DNA of 64,000 nucleotides from contig CASPWD010000001.1 of the NCBI GenBank assembly GCA_949425635.1, forward strand, positions 1 through 64,000, read 5' to 3'. Shown here piece by piece: positions 1 through 8,683 of the stretch. Positions within the stretch are counted from its first letter, which is position 1. Each line of letters begins with the position of its first letter. Made by a program: the position numbers and the translations under genes. Under the pieces are notes generated by a model, which had not been told where the DNA came from, searched no databases, and saw only the letters and a program-made list of their open reading frames with translations. This DNA is from an uncultured Bacilli bacterium (GTDB lineage Bacteria; Bacillota_I; Bacilli_A; RF39; UBA660).

Positions 1-20
1 ATATATATATATATATATAT
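1..20. repeat. (AT)10 dinucleotide repeat at window edge
   Basis: The first 20 bases are a perfect alternating AT run. It may continue outside the window. It sits just before the terminator of an unseen plus-strand gene. Confidence 0.8.
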
Positions 21-21
21 C

Positions 22-43
22 AAGGCCTCAACGGCCTTTTTAT
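22..43 (+). terminator. Intrinsic terminator of an upstream plus-strand gene
   Basis: Six-base stem AAGGCC/GGCCTT with a five-base loop runs into a T tract on the plus strand. The nearest gene in the window is on the other strand and convergent, so this most likely ends a gene lying before position 1. Confidence 0.6.
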
Positions 44-98
44 TATAAAAAAAGCAGATACTATTTTGTATCCACTTTTGTCTTACAACTTCAATTAA

Positions 99-935
99 TT
101 ATTTATTTTTTTTAGTTGATTTAGATTTTTTAGTTGTCTTCTTAGTTTTTTCTTCTACTTCTTCAACTTCAGGAACAACTTCTTCTTCGTCTTCTTCATC
201 ATCCAATAGAATTTCAGCAATTTCTTCTGATTCAACTGCTGTTTCAGATCTATCAGTAATAACAAATTTGTAGAATAATGCAGCTAAGATACCTCCAGCT
301 AATGGAGCAACTATAAATACCCATAATTGTTCTAGAGCAACACCTTTAGTTAAAAGAGCTGGTCCAATACTTCTTGCAGGGTTAACACCTGTTCCAGTAA
401 ATGGAATACCCATAATATGAACTAATGTTAATGTTAAACCAATAACAATACCTGCTACAGGATTTTCCTTCTTAGTAACAGATAATACAACTAATACAAA
501 TACAAATGTTAAAATAACTTCTACAGCAATTGCAACTTCCATTGTAGTAATTGTACTTAAAGCACTTAAAGACTCATATCCATTAGCACCTAAAGAAGTA
601 AATGATCCAAAGATAAAAGTAAGAACTAAAGCTCCAACTAGACCACCTAATACTTGAGCACATACATAGTATACACATTCAAATATACTAATTCTTCCAT
701 CAATCAAACTAGCAACAGATACTGCAGGATTAACGTGAGCACCAGACACCTTTCCAATTGAATATGCTATTGCCATCATGATTAAACCAAAAGCAAAAGC
801 AATCAATAACATTGTAAATGGTAGAGCTACACCAGCTACTTGAGTTACATAAGTATTAGCTGCAACACATGCACCACAACCAAATATAACAAGTAACATT
901 GTACCTACAAATTCTGATATAAATTTCCTTATCAT
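99..935 (-). CDS. aqpZ: Aquaporin (MIP family, AqpZ-like)
   Basis: Six-helix membrane channel of the major intrinsic protein family. The two NPA half-helix motifs are present, HVNPAVS (about residues 67-73) and VNPARS (about 184-189). Serine rather than aspartate after NPAR, and the preceding LVHIMGIP segment, match water channels such as AqpZ better than glycerol facilitators (NPARD), so water permeation is the likelier role. The unusual part is the last 45 residues: a Glu/Asp-rich stretch followed by a Lys/Thr/Ser tail, absent from typical bacterial aquaporins. A clear AGGAGG site precedes ATG. It is transcribed alone, divergently from the gene at 1033. Confidence 0.9.
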   Translation of the reverse strand: MIRKFISEFVGTMLLVIFGCGACVAANTYVTQVAGVALPFTMLLIAFAFGLIMMAIAYSIGKVSGAHVNPAVSVASLIDGRISIFECVYYVCAQVLGGLVGALVLTFIFGSFTSLGANGYESLSALSTITTMEVAIAVEVILTFVFVLVVLSVTKKENPVAGIVIGLTLTLVHIMGIPFTGTGVNPARSIGPALLTKGVALEQLWVFIVAPLAGGILAALFYKFVITDRSETAVESEEIAEILLDDEEDEEEVVPEVEEVEEKTKKTTKKSKSTKKNK

Positions 936-955
936 TACAAATCCTCCTTGTATTT

Positions 956-1000
956 ATTATACCACTTATTCTATAATTATGCTCACTTTTGTGATATAAT
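956..1000. promoter_or_regulatory. Divergent promoter region
   Basis: A minus-strand TATAAT at 956-961 serves the aquaporin gene. A plus-strand TATAAT at 995-1000, preceded by TGA (extended -10 form), serves the small membrane protein at 1033. Good -35 boxes are not obvious for either. Confidence 0.45.
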
Positions 1001-1032
1001 TTCGTTATAGCAAAGATAGGAATGATAATTAG

Positions 1033-1446
1033 ATGAAGAAATTTTTTAGAAAATGTATATTTTCAATAATTATACTTATATTATGTTGTATACTTGCAAT
1101 ACTAGGATATCTTACATTTGTTGATTCAAATTCTACCAAAGCTAAAAATTATCTTTTAGAAAAATACGAAATAAATGATAAAGATTGGCATGCTCTTAAA
1201 TATACAGAATATATTTATGAAGATATTGCAGACTGCAACTCACTATGGTTAAAAAAATGTACAAGTAACAAAGAACTTCAATTCAAGTATACTTTCATCA
1301 ATAAACAAAAAGAAAAAATAATTGTTAGCGAATACCTTGATGGTACATTTAGTGACGAATATACTGGTGACACACCTCTAAAAGAAAAAGAAATACCCAA
1401 AGATACAACGCCATCTGAAGAAGAAACACAAAACGATGAATCCTAA
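1033..1446 (+). CDS. Small membrane-anchored protein (DUF3139-like)
   Basis: 137 aa with a Lys/Arg start, one hydrophobic helix (about residues 8-29) and an extracytoplasmic part ending in an acidic Pro/Thr/Glu tail. The arrangement of one N-terminal helix followed by a short domain with a KAKNYLLEKY segment recalls small DUF3139-type proteins of Bacillota, but that is a weak resemblance. The ribosome site is poor (AGGA about 12 bases upstream). The stop codon lies inside its own terminator stem. Function unknown. Confidence 0.6.
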   Translation: MKKFFRKCIFSIIILILCCILAILGYLTFVDSNSTKAKNYLLEKYEINDKDWHALKYTEYIYEDIADCNSLWLKKCTSNKELQFKYTFINKQKEKIIVSEYLDGTFSDEYTGDTPLKEKEIPKDTTPSEEETQNDES

Positions 1447-1463
1447 GCAATTAGGATTTTTTT
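1439..1463 (+). terminator. Terminator of the 1033 gene
   Basis: Perfect 8-bp stem AATCCTAA/TTAGGATT with a GCAA (GNRA) tetraloop and a run of Ts. The stop codon TAA at 1444-1446 is part of the left arm. Confidence 0.85.
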
Positions 1464-1468
1464 ATTTG

Positions 1469-1495
1469 CAAAAAAAAGAGCACCTAAGTACTCTT
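1469..1495 (-). terminator. Terminator of the cca-like gene
   Basis: On the minus strand AAGAGTA pairs with TGCTCTT (one G-U pair) across a 6-base loop, followed by eight Ts. It overlaps the stop codon of the cca-like gene. Confidence 0.75.
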
Positions 1496-2816
1496 ATACA
1501 ACTTCACCTAAAGTAATAATATCGCCGCTATTAACAATCTTATTAACTACATAATCAGCCAATTTTTCTTTATTATTCTTTAACTTTCCAGATATTATTT
1601 CAAAATATAAATGATCAATAACTTTACCAACATGCTCTTGTTCAACACCAAGGTCAATTAATTCTTTACCACTTAACTTAATCTCATTCTTTCTAATAAA
1701 CGAAGTTTTTCTAACAGCTGATTTCATTCTAACATATTCATCTTCAATAACAGCTAAATCAGTTGCAAAAGCAGGATTCTTAGCATAGAAGTTAGCTTTC
1801 TTAACAGCATACAAATCATCTATATTTTCAATTCCTAATTTATTTATAAATTGTCTAATTTGTGTATCTCCAGTAGGAACTTCACTATCATGGAACTCTA
1901 TCAATTTAATAACTTTCTGAATAGTCTTTTTATTAAATCTTAATCTATTCAAAATACTACGAGCAATCTCTGCACTCTTTATATTATGGTCTTTATAAAT
2001 AGCATTTCCATCACTACCCTTACTATAAGTAAAAGGTTTAGATATATCATGGAATAACATAGCAAGTCTTAAATCCAATCTTGGTTCAATCGCTTTCATA
2101 GAAACAAAAGTGTGTTCCAATACATCATAAATATGATGTGGATCATTTTGCTTAAAGCCTTCCATCAAAGATAATTCAGGAATCACTTCTAAGAATATAT
2201 CAAAATACTTCTTTATATAAAACTCACATCTAGGAACTACAAGTAACTTAGATAACTCATCTCTAATTCTTTCAGGAGCAACTTTTTTAAGTAAATCCCT
2301 ATCATCATTCATATAACTTTGTGTTTCTAAATCTATTCTCATACCATATTCAGCAGACAATCTAATAGCTCTTAAAATACGAAGCGGATCGTTAACAAAT
2401 ATAGTATCATCAGACCCATTAACTCTTATAACTTTATTTTGAATATCTAAAACACCTGTACCATAATCTATTAAACCATCATCCTCTGAAAAAGCTAATG
2501 CATTCATAGTAAAATCTCTTGCCGTCAAATCAGCTTCCAAAGTATTCTCTGGTGTACGATACTTAGTTACCGCCATAGGATATTTTGGATTATTAATACC
2601 TAATCTAGAATTATTCTCTCCACGATAAAAAGTATCATAATTCTTAATTAGCTTTTCTATCACACTAAGTTCAGCATTTGTACTAATGTCATACTTAGAT
2701 ACCTTATATCCCATAACATTATTTCTAACTGCTCCACCTGTAACATATGCTTCATAGCCTTTTTCATTTATCATATATAATACTTCATTTACTGGTTTTG
2801 GAATAACTATGTCCAT
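1494..2816 (-). CDS. cca: CCA-adding enzyme / poly(A) polymerase family protein with altered catalytic motif
   Basis: 440 aa with the architecture of class II tRNA nucleotidyltransferases with an HD domain: nucleotidyltransferase head (GGAVRN at about 27-32), RDFTMNA (100-106), a family-typical segment NDPLRILRAIR (142-152), and a C-terminal HD domain (HDISKP, His256-Asp257). The family role is adding or repairing the 3' CCA of tRNA. Oddity: the two-aspartate metal motif DxD that normally follows GGxVRD reads Lys41-Tyr42-Asp43 in SKYDIST, so the first aspartate is missing, and VRD is VRN. The flexible loop before RDFTMNA is also short. It may be a divergent enzyme or a paralogue that lost nucleotidyl transfer. 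The start is supported by AGGAGGT. Confidence 0.8.
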   Translation of the reverse strand: MDIVIPKPVNEVLYMINEKGYEAYVTGGAVRNNVMGYKVSKYDISTNAELSVIEKLIKNYDTFYRGENNSRLGINNPKYPMAVTKYRTPENTLEADLTARDFTMNALAFSEDDGLIDYGTGVLDIQNKVIRVNGSDDTIFVNDPLRILRAIRLSAEYGMRIDLETQSYMNDDRDLLKKVAPERIRDELSKLLVVPRCEFYIKKYFDIFLEVIPELSLMEGFKQNDPHHIYDVLEHTFVSMKAIEPRLDLRLAMLFHDISKPFTYSKGSDGNAIYKDHNIKSAEIARSILNRLRFNKKTIQKVIKLIEFHDSEVPTGDTQIRQFINKLGIENIDDLYAVKKANFYAKNPAFATDLAVIEDEYVRMKSAVRKTSFIRKNEIKLSGKELIDLGVEQEHVGKVIDHLYFEIISGKLKNNKEKLADYVVNKIVNSGDIITLGEVV

Positions 2817-2882
2817 ATGTATACCTCCATATCTCTATTCTTATATAATTATACTTAAATTTCTAAAATTTGTATAGCCATT

Positions 2883-5162
2883 TTATTTATTCTTTTCTAT
2901 TTTTTCAGCATCCTTGACAATAGGCAGCTCTATACCGAGTTCATTAACTTTAGAACTATCACTATTAACCTTTTCGCCATTAACTACTTTATTATCTAAA
3001 TTTTCTTTTTTCTTTTTCTCCTCATTTGTTCCCATTAATATAAATGCAAATCCAATTCCTAATACATATACATACCAAGGTATCATAAATAAGAATTCAG
3101 CAGTCTCTATTAATACATAAATAATTATAAATATTACTGATATAACAAAACAAGGTTGATATTTTTTATAAGATATAATAGCTATCATAAATAAAATAAA
3201 TACTTCTATAAATCCATCTATTTCACTTTTCATCATTATCAGACAAGAAGATGCTATCATTAAGAAACCAAGTGCTTCTATAACTCCTCTAACACTATCA
3301 TCATCAATAACATATCTTGTGAGATAAATTAACGTTACAAAATAACCTAATGAATAAATTGAAGTTAAGCCTACTTCTAAATCGTTAAGTAAACATACAT
3401 ATAAACTTAAAGCGCTTAAAGCAGTTACAAACTTATATAATTTATTTCTATTCTTACTATTAACAATTATGTGACATACTCCCCAAATAAATACTAATAC
3501 TGAGAATAACATACTATCATAACGAATAATAGGAACACTCATAAATATTGCAACTAAAGACGTAATACTATAAACATTAACTTCTTTTCTTAACATTGAA
3601 ATCAAACTAAGTAATACTATTGCTAACAGGAATATCAAAGAATTCACTTCGCTATTAATAATATAGAACACACTTAAACTACATAATATAGGTACAAATA
3701 ACCACCATTCTTTTTCTTTTTCTAAATAAACGAATACTAACATTAATCCTAAAGGTATTAAAACACTATAACTACGCATAAAAATCAATGCTTCTATAAT
3801 TAAAGTCATCATCAATACTTTATTAGATGCTTTATCCTTTAAACTAGATACTAAATATTCTAATCCATAAATTAAAACAACGAATACTAATGGTATATAT
3901 CTTGTATAATTAAGCATATCATAAACTTCAAATAACATACCAAATAAAACACAAATACCTAAATAACTTAAATACTTAAGTAAATGCTTTTGACTTAATA
4001 CAAAAGATACTACATAATTAATAGACAATAATAAATAAGATAAACACCATAGATAATTTCTATCCATTTCAAATTGATTTATCGCTATAAATAAACTACT
4101 TATAATACTTACCATATAACATAAAGTATCTTTTTCTTTATTATTTAAAATAAAAGATAAACTAAATAAAGGTAACATCATAATCAAATATATAAAGTAA
4201 TAATTTATACTTACTAAATCACAAATAAGTTCTAATCCAAAACTATAACATATTGTCCCTAAGATTAAGTTAAGTATTCTTTCGTCATTTTTTACAAATA
4301 ATCTTCCAAAACACAAGAATGAATATAATAACAATCCTAAATTAGAAAATACATTATCACCACTAATACTAAATACTAAAATAATCAGATTTCCATAAAA
4401 TAAAATATCATTAATTACTTTATAATCTTCTTTTTTTAAATAATTTCCATGTAACAAAATAAATACAATAACATTATATATAGCTAATACAAACATCATA
4501 TTAATAAATTCAAATTTCAAATAAACTAATAAATATACAATAGCTAATATTTCAGATACTACGCCAAACTTCTTTATAATTTTTCTATCAGTTTGTACAC
4601 ATTTATAAATAAAATCAGATATTAAGAAAGTAATTGCAACATATAATAAAAATCCTTCTCCACCAACAGATAAGTAAGGTCCTACTACATTAAATAATGC
4701 TAAAGATAATGTAATAATTGGTACAAAAATTAACACCAAATAAAAGAATAAATTTGAAGTTTTTTCTAACTTATACTTATCTCTACATACATTAGACATT
4801 AAGTTAAAGAACAATTGAAACATAATTAAAATAATTGTCTTTATTAAACCAGGTATTAAATCCCAAGTTGAACCTATAAATATTAAGGATGCTAATACAA
4901 TTAGAATAGCTCCTACTATAAACAAACTTGCTGAGTTACTTTGTTTGTTATCAACACTTTTAGGAACACTATTATTTACATTAACATTATTTACAGTATT
5001 AGGAGAAACATTCTGCTTAACTTCATTTATATTATTATTTACTGAAGTATTAATTACTTGTCCTTCAATTCCTAATTTTCGTTTTAATTCACTATTTTCT
5101 TTTCTTAAATTCGAGTTTTCAATCATTAAAATAATAAGAAATATTATTATAAAAAAAGTCAC
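2883..5162 (-). CDS. Large polytopic membrane protein (DUF2157-like)
   Basis: About 760 aa. From the likely GTG start at 5162 (GGGAG site 8 bases upstream) it has one TM helix, a short coiled coil rich in Glu/Lys/Leu, an Asn-rich linker, then about twenty hydrophobic segments to a charged cytoplasmic tail. The first segment after the linker (LFIVGAILIVLASLIFIG followed by STWDLIPGLIK) resembles the opening of DUF2157 predicted membrane proteins. The open frame extends upstream to ATG at 5231, but that start lacks a ribosome site and would overlap the promoter of the divergent gene. No catalytic motif seen; function unknown. Confidence 0.75.
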   Translation of the reverse strand: MTFFIIIFLIILMIENSNLRKENSELKRKLGIEGQVINTSVNNNINEVKQNVSPNTVNNVNVNNSVPKSVDNKQSNSASLFIVGAILIVLASLIFIGSTWDLIPGLIKTIILIMFQLFFNLMSNVCRDKYKLEKTSNLFFYLVLIFVPIITLSLALFNVVGPYLSVGGEGFLLYVAITFLISDFIYKCVQTDRKIIKKFGVVSEILAIVYLLVYLKFEFINMMFVLAIYNVIVFILLHGNYLKKEDYKVINDILFYGNLIILVFSISGDNVFSNLGLLLYSFLCFGRLFVKNDERILNLILGTICYSFGLELICDLVSINYYFIYLIMMLPLFSLSFILNNKEKDTLCYMVSIISSLFIAINQFEMDRNYLWCLSYLLLSINYVVSFVLSQKHLLKYLSYLGICVLFGMLFEVYDMLNYTRYIPLVFVVLIYGLEYLVSSLKDKASNKVLMMTLIIEALIFMRSYSVLIPLGLMLVFVYLEKEKEWWLFVPILCSLSVFYIINSEVNSLIFLLAIVLLSLISMLRKEVNVYSITSLVAIFMSVPIIRYDSMLFSVLVFIWGVCHIIVNSKNRNKLYKFVTALSALSLYVCLLNDLEVGLTSIYSLGYFVTLIYLTRYVIDDDSVRGVIEALGFLMIASSCLIMMKSEIDGFIEVFILFMIAIISYKKYQPCFVISVIFIIIYVLIETAEFLFMIPWYVYVLGIGFAFILMGTNEEKKKKENLDNKVVNGEKVNSDSSKVNELGIELPIVKDAEKIEKNK

Positions 5163-5257
5163 ACTACCCACTCCCACTATTATTACAATTATAACATAAT
5201 TAATAATTTTTTCTTTACATAAATTAAACATGTTATAATTTTATTGAGGTGTTATAT

Positions 5258-5986
5258 ATGAATCTATTTACAAGAAATAATAAAGAAACAACTCTGACTA
5301 CAAATGGCTTAGGAGAATATATTAAGTATAGTCAAAGTATTATGCTATTTCCGGAAGATAAAAAGAAGAGTATTTCAAAATTAAAAGAAGAATACACAAT
5401 TGCTATTTTAAGCATTATAAGTTACCTAAGAGAATTTATATCTGATTCTAAATTAGACAATCCACAAGAAACTAATTCAAATCCTTTAGATTTAGATTTT
5501 AAAAGTATGTTAGCAAAGTGTCCTAGTACTATAACTTATTTAATAAGAAATCAAGAATTGCCAAGCATTATAAATATAATCGACAATCAACATATGCCAC
5601 ATATCCATGTTTCAGGAGAAACGATTGAAATGGCAGAGTATTTTGAATTACTACCTGGTCTAAATCATATTTTAACTAATGATTATATCAACAAAATATT
5701 TAATGGCCTAAATATTTTTAAAGCTAAAGCCCTACTTGACCAAATGAATTTACTACCTCCAAACAATCAATTTGATATGACTTTAGACAATTACAATCAA
5801 CGTGTAAATCTTCATCGTCTACTAATTAGGGATATTGTTGAAAATCTTATAAATAGTAAAAATCCTCATGATATAACAAGAGCTCGTATATTTTTATCAT
5901 ACTTTGATGTAGAATATGTACTACCAGAGCAAGATACTGCATTCGTACCACCTAAAAAACTAGAATATAAAAATCCTGATTGTTAA
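5258..5986 (+). CDS. Hypothetical protein, 242 aa
   Basis: Soluble, mostly helical protein with no family I recognise. Start is ATG at 5258 with GAGGTG seven bases upstream; an in-frame GTG at 5249 is part of that ribosome site. A TATAAT box at 5234-5239 lies 18 bases before the start, so the mRNA leader is very short. The middle contains a His-rich stretch (DNQHMPHIHVSGE, about residues 123-135) that could bind metal, but nothing else supports an enzyme. It has its own terminator, so it is not part of the downstream repair operon. Confidence 0.65.
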   Translation: MNLFTRNNKETTLTTNGLGEYIKYSQSIMLFPEDKKKSISKLKEEYTIAILSIISYLREFISDSKLDNPQETNSNPLDLDFKSMLAKCPSTITYLIRNQELPSIINIIDNQHMPHIHVSGETIEMAEYFELLPGLNHILTNDYINKIFNGLNIFKAKALLDQMNLLPPNNQFDMTLDNYNQRVNLHRLLIRDIVENLINSKNPHDITRARIFLSYFDVEYVLPEQDTAFVPPKKLEYKNPDC

Positions 5987-6014
5987 TAAAATTTAACTTA
6001 TTAACAATCTTTTT
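5978..6014 (+). terminator. Terminator of the 5258 gene
   Basis: 12-bp perfect stem GATTGTTAATAA/TTATTAACAATC, 8-base loop, five Ts. The stop codon is inside the left arm. It separates the hypothetical gene from the glycosylase operon. Confidence 0.85.
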
Positions 6015-6028
6015 CTAAGGAGAATATC

Positions 6029-6745
6029 ATGAAAAGTAAAAAATTAAATAATCTATTCAACGACATGAGTCAATGCCAAAAATGTCTTAATCTCAAAAAG
6101 AAAAATAATGAAGATTGCTCACTTATTAACATCTATCAAGATAATTTTTACAAGGAAATACCATCTATTTGGACCGACTGGTTTAATAGAAGGGATAGTC
6201 AAATAATGATAATCGGTCAAGACTGGGGACCGTATTCTGAAATGAATAAATTTAGAGAAGCTTATCTAAAAAATCCAACGAAAGAAAATTGGTCAAATAT
6301 TATCGAGGAAGAAAAAAGTCTAACAAAGAAGATGTTAACAAGTTATTTAATTGAATCTTCAAAAGAATATAATATTAATATTAATTCGACATTTATTAAT
6401 AACATCTATATAACGAATGCAATTATGTGTGCTAGAAAAGGATCAAACTATCGTAGTGACAATATAAAATTAAAAGAGTGCACTCTAAATTGCTCTAACT
6501 ATTTAAAAGAACAAATAGATATCATAAATCCTAAAATAATTTTAACTCTTGGATACTACCCATTACTTGCTTTATCTAAAATATATAATTTCACTATCTA
6601 TGATAAAGTAAGTACAAACATAAACGAATTTGGCATATTCAACATTGAGGATAAAATAATTATTCCCCTTTACCATCCTGCTGCTCAAATAAGCAAAGAA
6701 ACGCAATTAAATCAATATAGAAAGATATGGCGATATTATGAATAA
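6029..6745 (+). CDS. Uracil-DNA glycosylase superfamily protein, probable [4Fe-4S]
   Basis: 238 aa. Motif A is GQDWGP (63-68) and the C-terminal motif is LYHPAAQ (about 215-221), the two signatures of the UDG fold that flip out and excise damaged pyrimidines. Cysteines at 16 and 19 (CQKC) and at 134 and 151 have the CxxC...C-x16-C spacing of the iron-sulphur UDG families 4/5. The loop between motif A and the next strand is long compared with compact family 4 enzymes. Clear AAGGAG site. The next gene overlaps by 8 bases, indicating coupled translation with a second glycosylase-like protein. Exact substrate (uracil or another base) cannot be told from sequence. Confidence 0.8.
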   Translation: MKSKKLNNLFNDMSQCQKCLNLKKKNNEDCSLINIYQDNFYKEIPSIWTDWFNRRDSQIMIIGQDWGPYSEMNKFREAYLKNPTKENWSNIIEEEKSLTKKMLTSYLIESSKEYNININSTFINNIYITNAIMCARKGSNYRSDNIKLKECTLNCSNYLKEQIDIINPKIILTLGYYPLLALSKIYNFTIYDKVSTNINEFGIFNIEDKIIIPLYHPAAQISKETQLNQYRKIWRYYE

Positions 6746-7490
6746 ACAAGAAATATTAAATAAAGTTGATATTCTTTATGATATGTGGAAGAAAGGTCTT
6801 TTAGGTGGAGAAGTCATGCCAGAAGACGAAAATCCTAATTTAGAAAGAAATTCATTAGAAAATTATCTGTATTTTACTCTGCCTATGGCTCTAAACTATC
6901 AAAGAAATTCTTATACTTTATGGGAAAGTGCTAATAAGACTTATCATGATGAAGAAACAAAATTTATTTTTGAACCAAATGAAGTTTTAAAAAGAGAGGC
7001 CTCAGAAGTACAAGAAGCACTAGTTAAATATAGAGTTGCATTACAAAGAAATAAACAAACTGAAATATGGCTAAAACTATGTAATACTTTTATAAAATAT
7101 TTTGATGGTGACATTAGAAATTTATTTAAAGAACTAAATTATGACGTTGATAAAATAAAACATTTCATCCAAGTTGAACATAAGAAAGATTTTCCATATC
7201 TTTCGGGAAATAAAATATGTAATTATTGGTTATATGTTTTATGGCAATATACTGATCTAGAATTTACTAATATGGAAAAATTAACTGTCGCTCCAGACAC
7301 TCATGTAGTTAAAACTACTCACCATTTAGGTTTAATAACAGATGAAGAACTAAATAAGTCAGACGTTCAACTTATTGTTATTGATAGATGGAATAAATTA
7401 TTTGAAGGAACTAAATACAAACCAATCGATATTCATACCGCCCTATGGTTATGGAGTCGTAATGGCTTTAAAGAATTAGAAATAAAATAA
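6738..7490 (+). CDS. Probable HhH-GPD-like DNA glycosylase
   Basis: 250 aa, all helical. Residues 153-168 (PYLSGNKICNYWLYVL) look like a degenerate helix-hairpin-helix, and PDTHVV with Asp187 matches the VDTHV segment carrying the catalytic aspartate of endonuclease III/AlkA-type glycosylases. No iron-sulphur cysteines at the C-terminus. Overlap with the UDG-like gene supports a role in base excision repair. Identification rests on these two short motifs and on context, so another HhH protein with no lyase activity is possible. Confidence 0.55.
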   Translation: MNKQEILNKVDILYDMWKKGLLGGEVMPEDENPNLERNSLENYLYFTLPMALNYQRNSYTLWESANKTYHDEETKFIFEPNEVLKREASEVQEALVKYRVALQRNKQTEIWLKLCNTFIKYFDGDIRNLFKELNYDVDKIKHFIQVEHKKDFPYLSGNKICNYWLYVLWQYTDLEFTNMEKLTVAPDTHVVKTTHHLGLITDEELNKSDVQLIVIDRWNKLFEGTKYKPIDIHTALWLWSRNGFKELEIK

Positions 7491-7516
7491 GACCTACCTA
7501 TTAAGTAAGTCTCACC

Positions 7517-7541
7517 AACTAGCACATGTGCTAGTTTTTTT
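7517..7541 (+). terminator. Terminator of the glycosylase operon
   Basis: Palindrome AACTAGCACATGTGCTAGTT followed by a T run on the plus strand. It overlaps the end of the convergent gene. Confidence 0.8.
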
Positions 7542-8130
7542 ATTTAAATTGAACAAAATACCAATTTTCTTCTTTCATAGTTATGCTACTATACAAACTA
7601 GTATCTATATTATCTTTAATTAAATCTTCACCACAACTTGAATAAACAAGCCACAAATCTTCATCAGGAATTCCAGCTTTAAATAGAAAACCAACTAACG
7701 CTTTATCTTCCTCTAATACTGGTACATAAAGATAAGACGATTCAGACAAATCATTATATTCTTCTGTTAACCAAACATAATTGTTACTATCTCTTTCTAC
7801 TTCACCTTTTCTAATCAGATTTACAACTTCATTTCGTTTTTCTACTTTAGCTTGATAACTAAATTCCTTTTTTATATCAGTAGGAGAAAAAAATAACAAT
7901 ATTAAAACAATACTAGCTAACATAGTAATGGGAATAAATCCAAAAAAATCTTTCTTTATAATAATATATTTTATACTTCCTACAAAAGTAAAAACAAAAC
8001 CTAAAATAATAAAAAGTATATAAAATATTCCACATAAAAATAATAAATAATCAGGTAACAAAAAAATACCATATACTCCAATCAACCAAATTAAAGCCCA
8101 CAAAATTAGTTTACTCAAATCTTTATTCAC
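7540..8130 (-). CDS. Hypothetical membrane protein, 196 aa
   Basis: Last gene of a six-gene minus-strand operon. Three hydrophobic helices fill the N-terminal half, followed by a soluble charged domain of about 100 residues. GTG at 8130 is chosen because AGAGGTGAG lies just upstream; a TTG 18 bases earlier is in frame but has no ribosome site. No recognised family. Its association with the DUF2975/YozG regulator pair suggests a membrane-linked function controlled by that repressor. Confidence 0.6.
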   Translation of the reverse strand: MNKDLSKLILWALIWLIGVYGIFLLPDYLLFLCGIFYILFIILGFVFTFVGSIKYIIIKKDFFGFIPITMLASIVLILLFFSPTDIKKEFSYQAKVEKRNEVVNLIRKGEVERDSNNYVWLTEEYNDLSESSYLYVPVLEEDKALVGFLFKAGIPDEDLWLVYSSCGEDLIKDNIDTSLYSSITMKEENWYFVQFK

Positions 8131-8183
8131 AAACTCACCTCTAACCAAGTAAAATACGATTTAAACAATACTTACAAAATAAC

Positions 8184-8669
8184 TTAATATTCATAATAAA
8201 ATTCTTCATCTAAATACCTACTTTCTTTTAAGAAAATAAACCAAGATATATACTCTATATAACTACAATCATTATCAAGACTGCAAGAACGCCCATTATA
8301 TAAACCAGTCTCTGGATTATATACAATTCTATCGTCTTTCAAAGTCATTGGATTAAATAAAAACAGAAAGAACAGAACAAGTAAAACTCCAATGGAAAGC
8401 ATTATAAATGACATAACAAGTACAAATAACTTAAATAACATATTCAAGCTAGATTTACAAAAATCATTTGCAAACCATATCATCGGAACAATTACTAACA
8501 AAATAAACATCAAAATATTAAAAAATGTATTAACACAAGGATTTATATATAAGTCTTTAAAAATATGTAAGTAACAAAACACATAATATAAAATATCAAT
8601 TACTAAAGAGGGAACATATAATCCTAATATCCAATTTTCCTTAAACCATTTTTCTATCTTTTCTTCCAT
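8184..8669 (-). CDS. Hypothetical membrane protein, 161 aa
   Basis: Starts with a short amphipathic cytoplasmic segment, then three hydrophobic helices and a short acidic C-terminal domain rich in Tyr and Asp with two cysteines (SCSLDNDC). An AAGGAG site precedes ATG. It lies 14 bases after the preceding operon gene. Family unknown. Confidence 0.6.
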   Translation of the reverse strand: MEEKIEKWFKENWILGLYVPSLVIDILYYVFCYLHIFKDLYINPCVNTFFNILMFILLVIVPMIWFANDFCKSSLNMLFKLFVLVMSFIMLSIGVLLVLFFLFLFNPMTLKDDRIVYNPETGLYNGRSCSLDNDCSYIEYISWFIFLKESRYLDEEFYYEY

Positions 8670-8683
8670 AACCTATTCTCCTT

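Noticed and set aside
2883-5231. Long start of the DUF2157-like gene at ATG 5231
   Set aside because: No ribosome site, and it would overlap the TATAAT of the divergent gene; GTG at 5162 has GGGAG upstream.
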